A stretch of 8,810 nucleotides of DNA from Rhodospirillales bacterium (GTDB taxonomy: Bacteria > Pseudomonadota > Alphaproteobacteria > Rhodospirillales > Defluviicoccaceae), in NCBI GenBank assembly GCA_030622775.1, contig JAUXFS010000046.1, positions 1 to 8,810 of the forward strand. Direction: 5' to 3'. Of the stretch, positions 8,788-8,810 are shown in pieces. The first letter of the stretch is position 1. Each line of letters begins with the position of its first letter. The notes beneath the pieces are model-generated. The model was not told the origin of the DNA. It made no database searches and was given only the letters and a program-made list of their open reading frames with translations. The position numbers were made by a program, and so were the translations under genes.

Positions 8788-8810
8788 AACGTCCGCGGAA
8801 CCTGGAGACG

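Overview
The window is GC-rich (roughly 60-70% in the stretches I counted by hand) and almost fully coding. It looks like chromosomal DNA of an alphaproteobacterium, probably of Rhodospirillales type. That reading rests on high GC, a rhodoquinone-type RquA protein, and a Pseudomonas/alphaproteobacterial-style bkd operon. The organism assignment is inference; there is no rRNA or other marker gene here.

Layout. Positions 1-99 hold what may be the C-terminal end of an unrecognised plus-strand gene, followed by a hairpin and a T-run (103-173) that look like its terminator. A plus-strand block follows: rquA (238-978), then, 52 bases later, the four genes of a complete branched-chain 2-oxoacid dehydrogenase complex: bkdA1 (E1 alpha), bkdA2 (E1 beta), bkdB (E2) and lpdV (E3), spanning 1031-5951. 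Inside this operon the genes are separated by 3, 1 and 0 bases, so they are almost certainly co-transcribed and translationally coupled. A minus-strand block converges on it: ppk1 (polyphosphate kinase, 8787-6568, start uncertain at the window edge), then a SixA-type histidine phosphatase gene (6512-5994). The two blocks meet tail to tail across 42 bases that carry a weak hairpin.

How the genes work together. The Bkd complex decarboxylates the 2-oxoacids of valine, leucine and isoleucine to branched acyl-CoAs and makes NADH. RquA converts ubiquinone to rhodoquinone, a low-potential quinone used with fumarate reductase and related reverse-running dehydrogenases when oxygen is short. Placing RquA directly upstream of a dehydrogenase that makes NADH and branched acyl-CoA suggests, but does not prove, a link between branched-chain amino acid use and rhodoquinone-dependent redox balance. 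ppk1 and the SixA-type gene form a separate phosphate-related pair.

I see no mobile element, CRISPR array, tRNA, rRNA or wholly unknown multi-gene system. The items most worth a second look are the rquA-bkd neighbourhood, a sharp AT-rich codon-usage island inside ppk1 (about 8268-8420), and the ppk1-sixA pairing. No Bkd regulator gene (BkdR/Lrp type) lies in the window.
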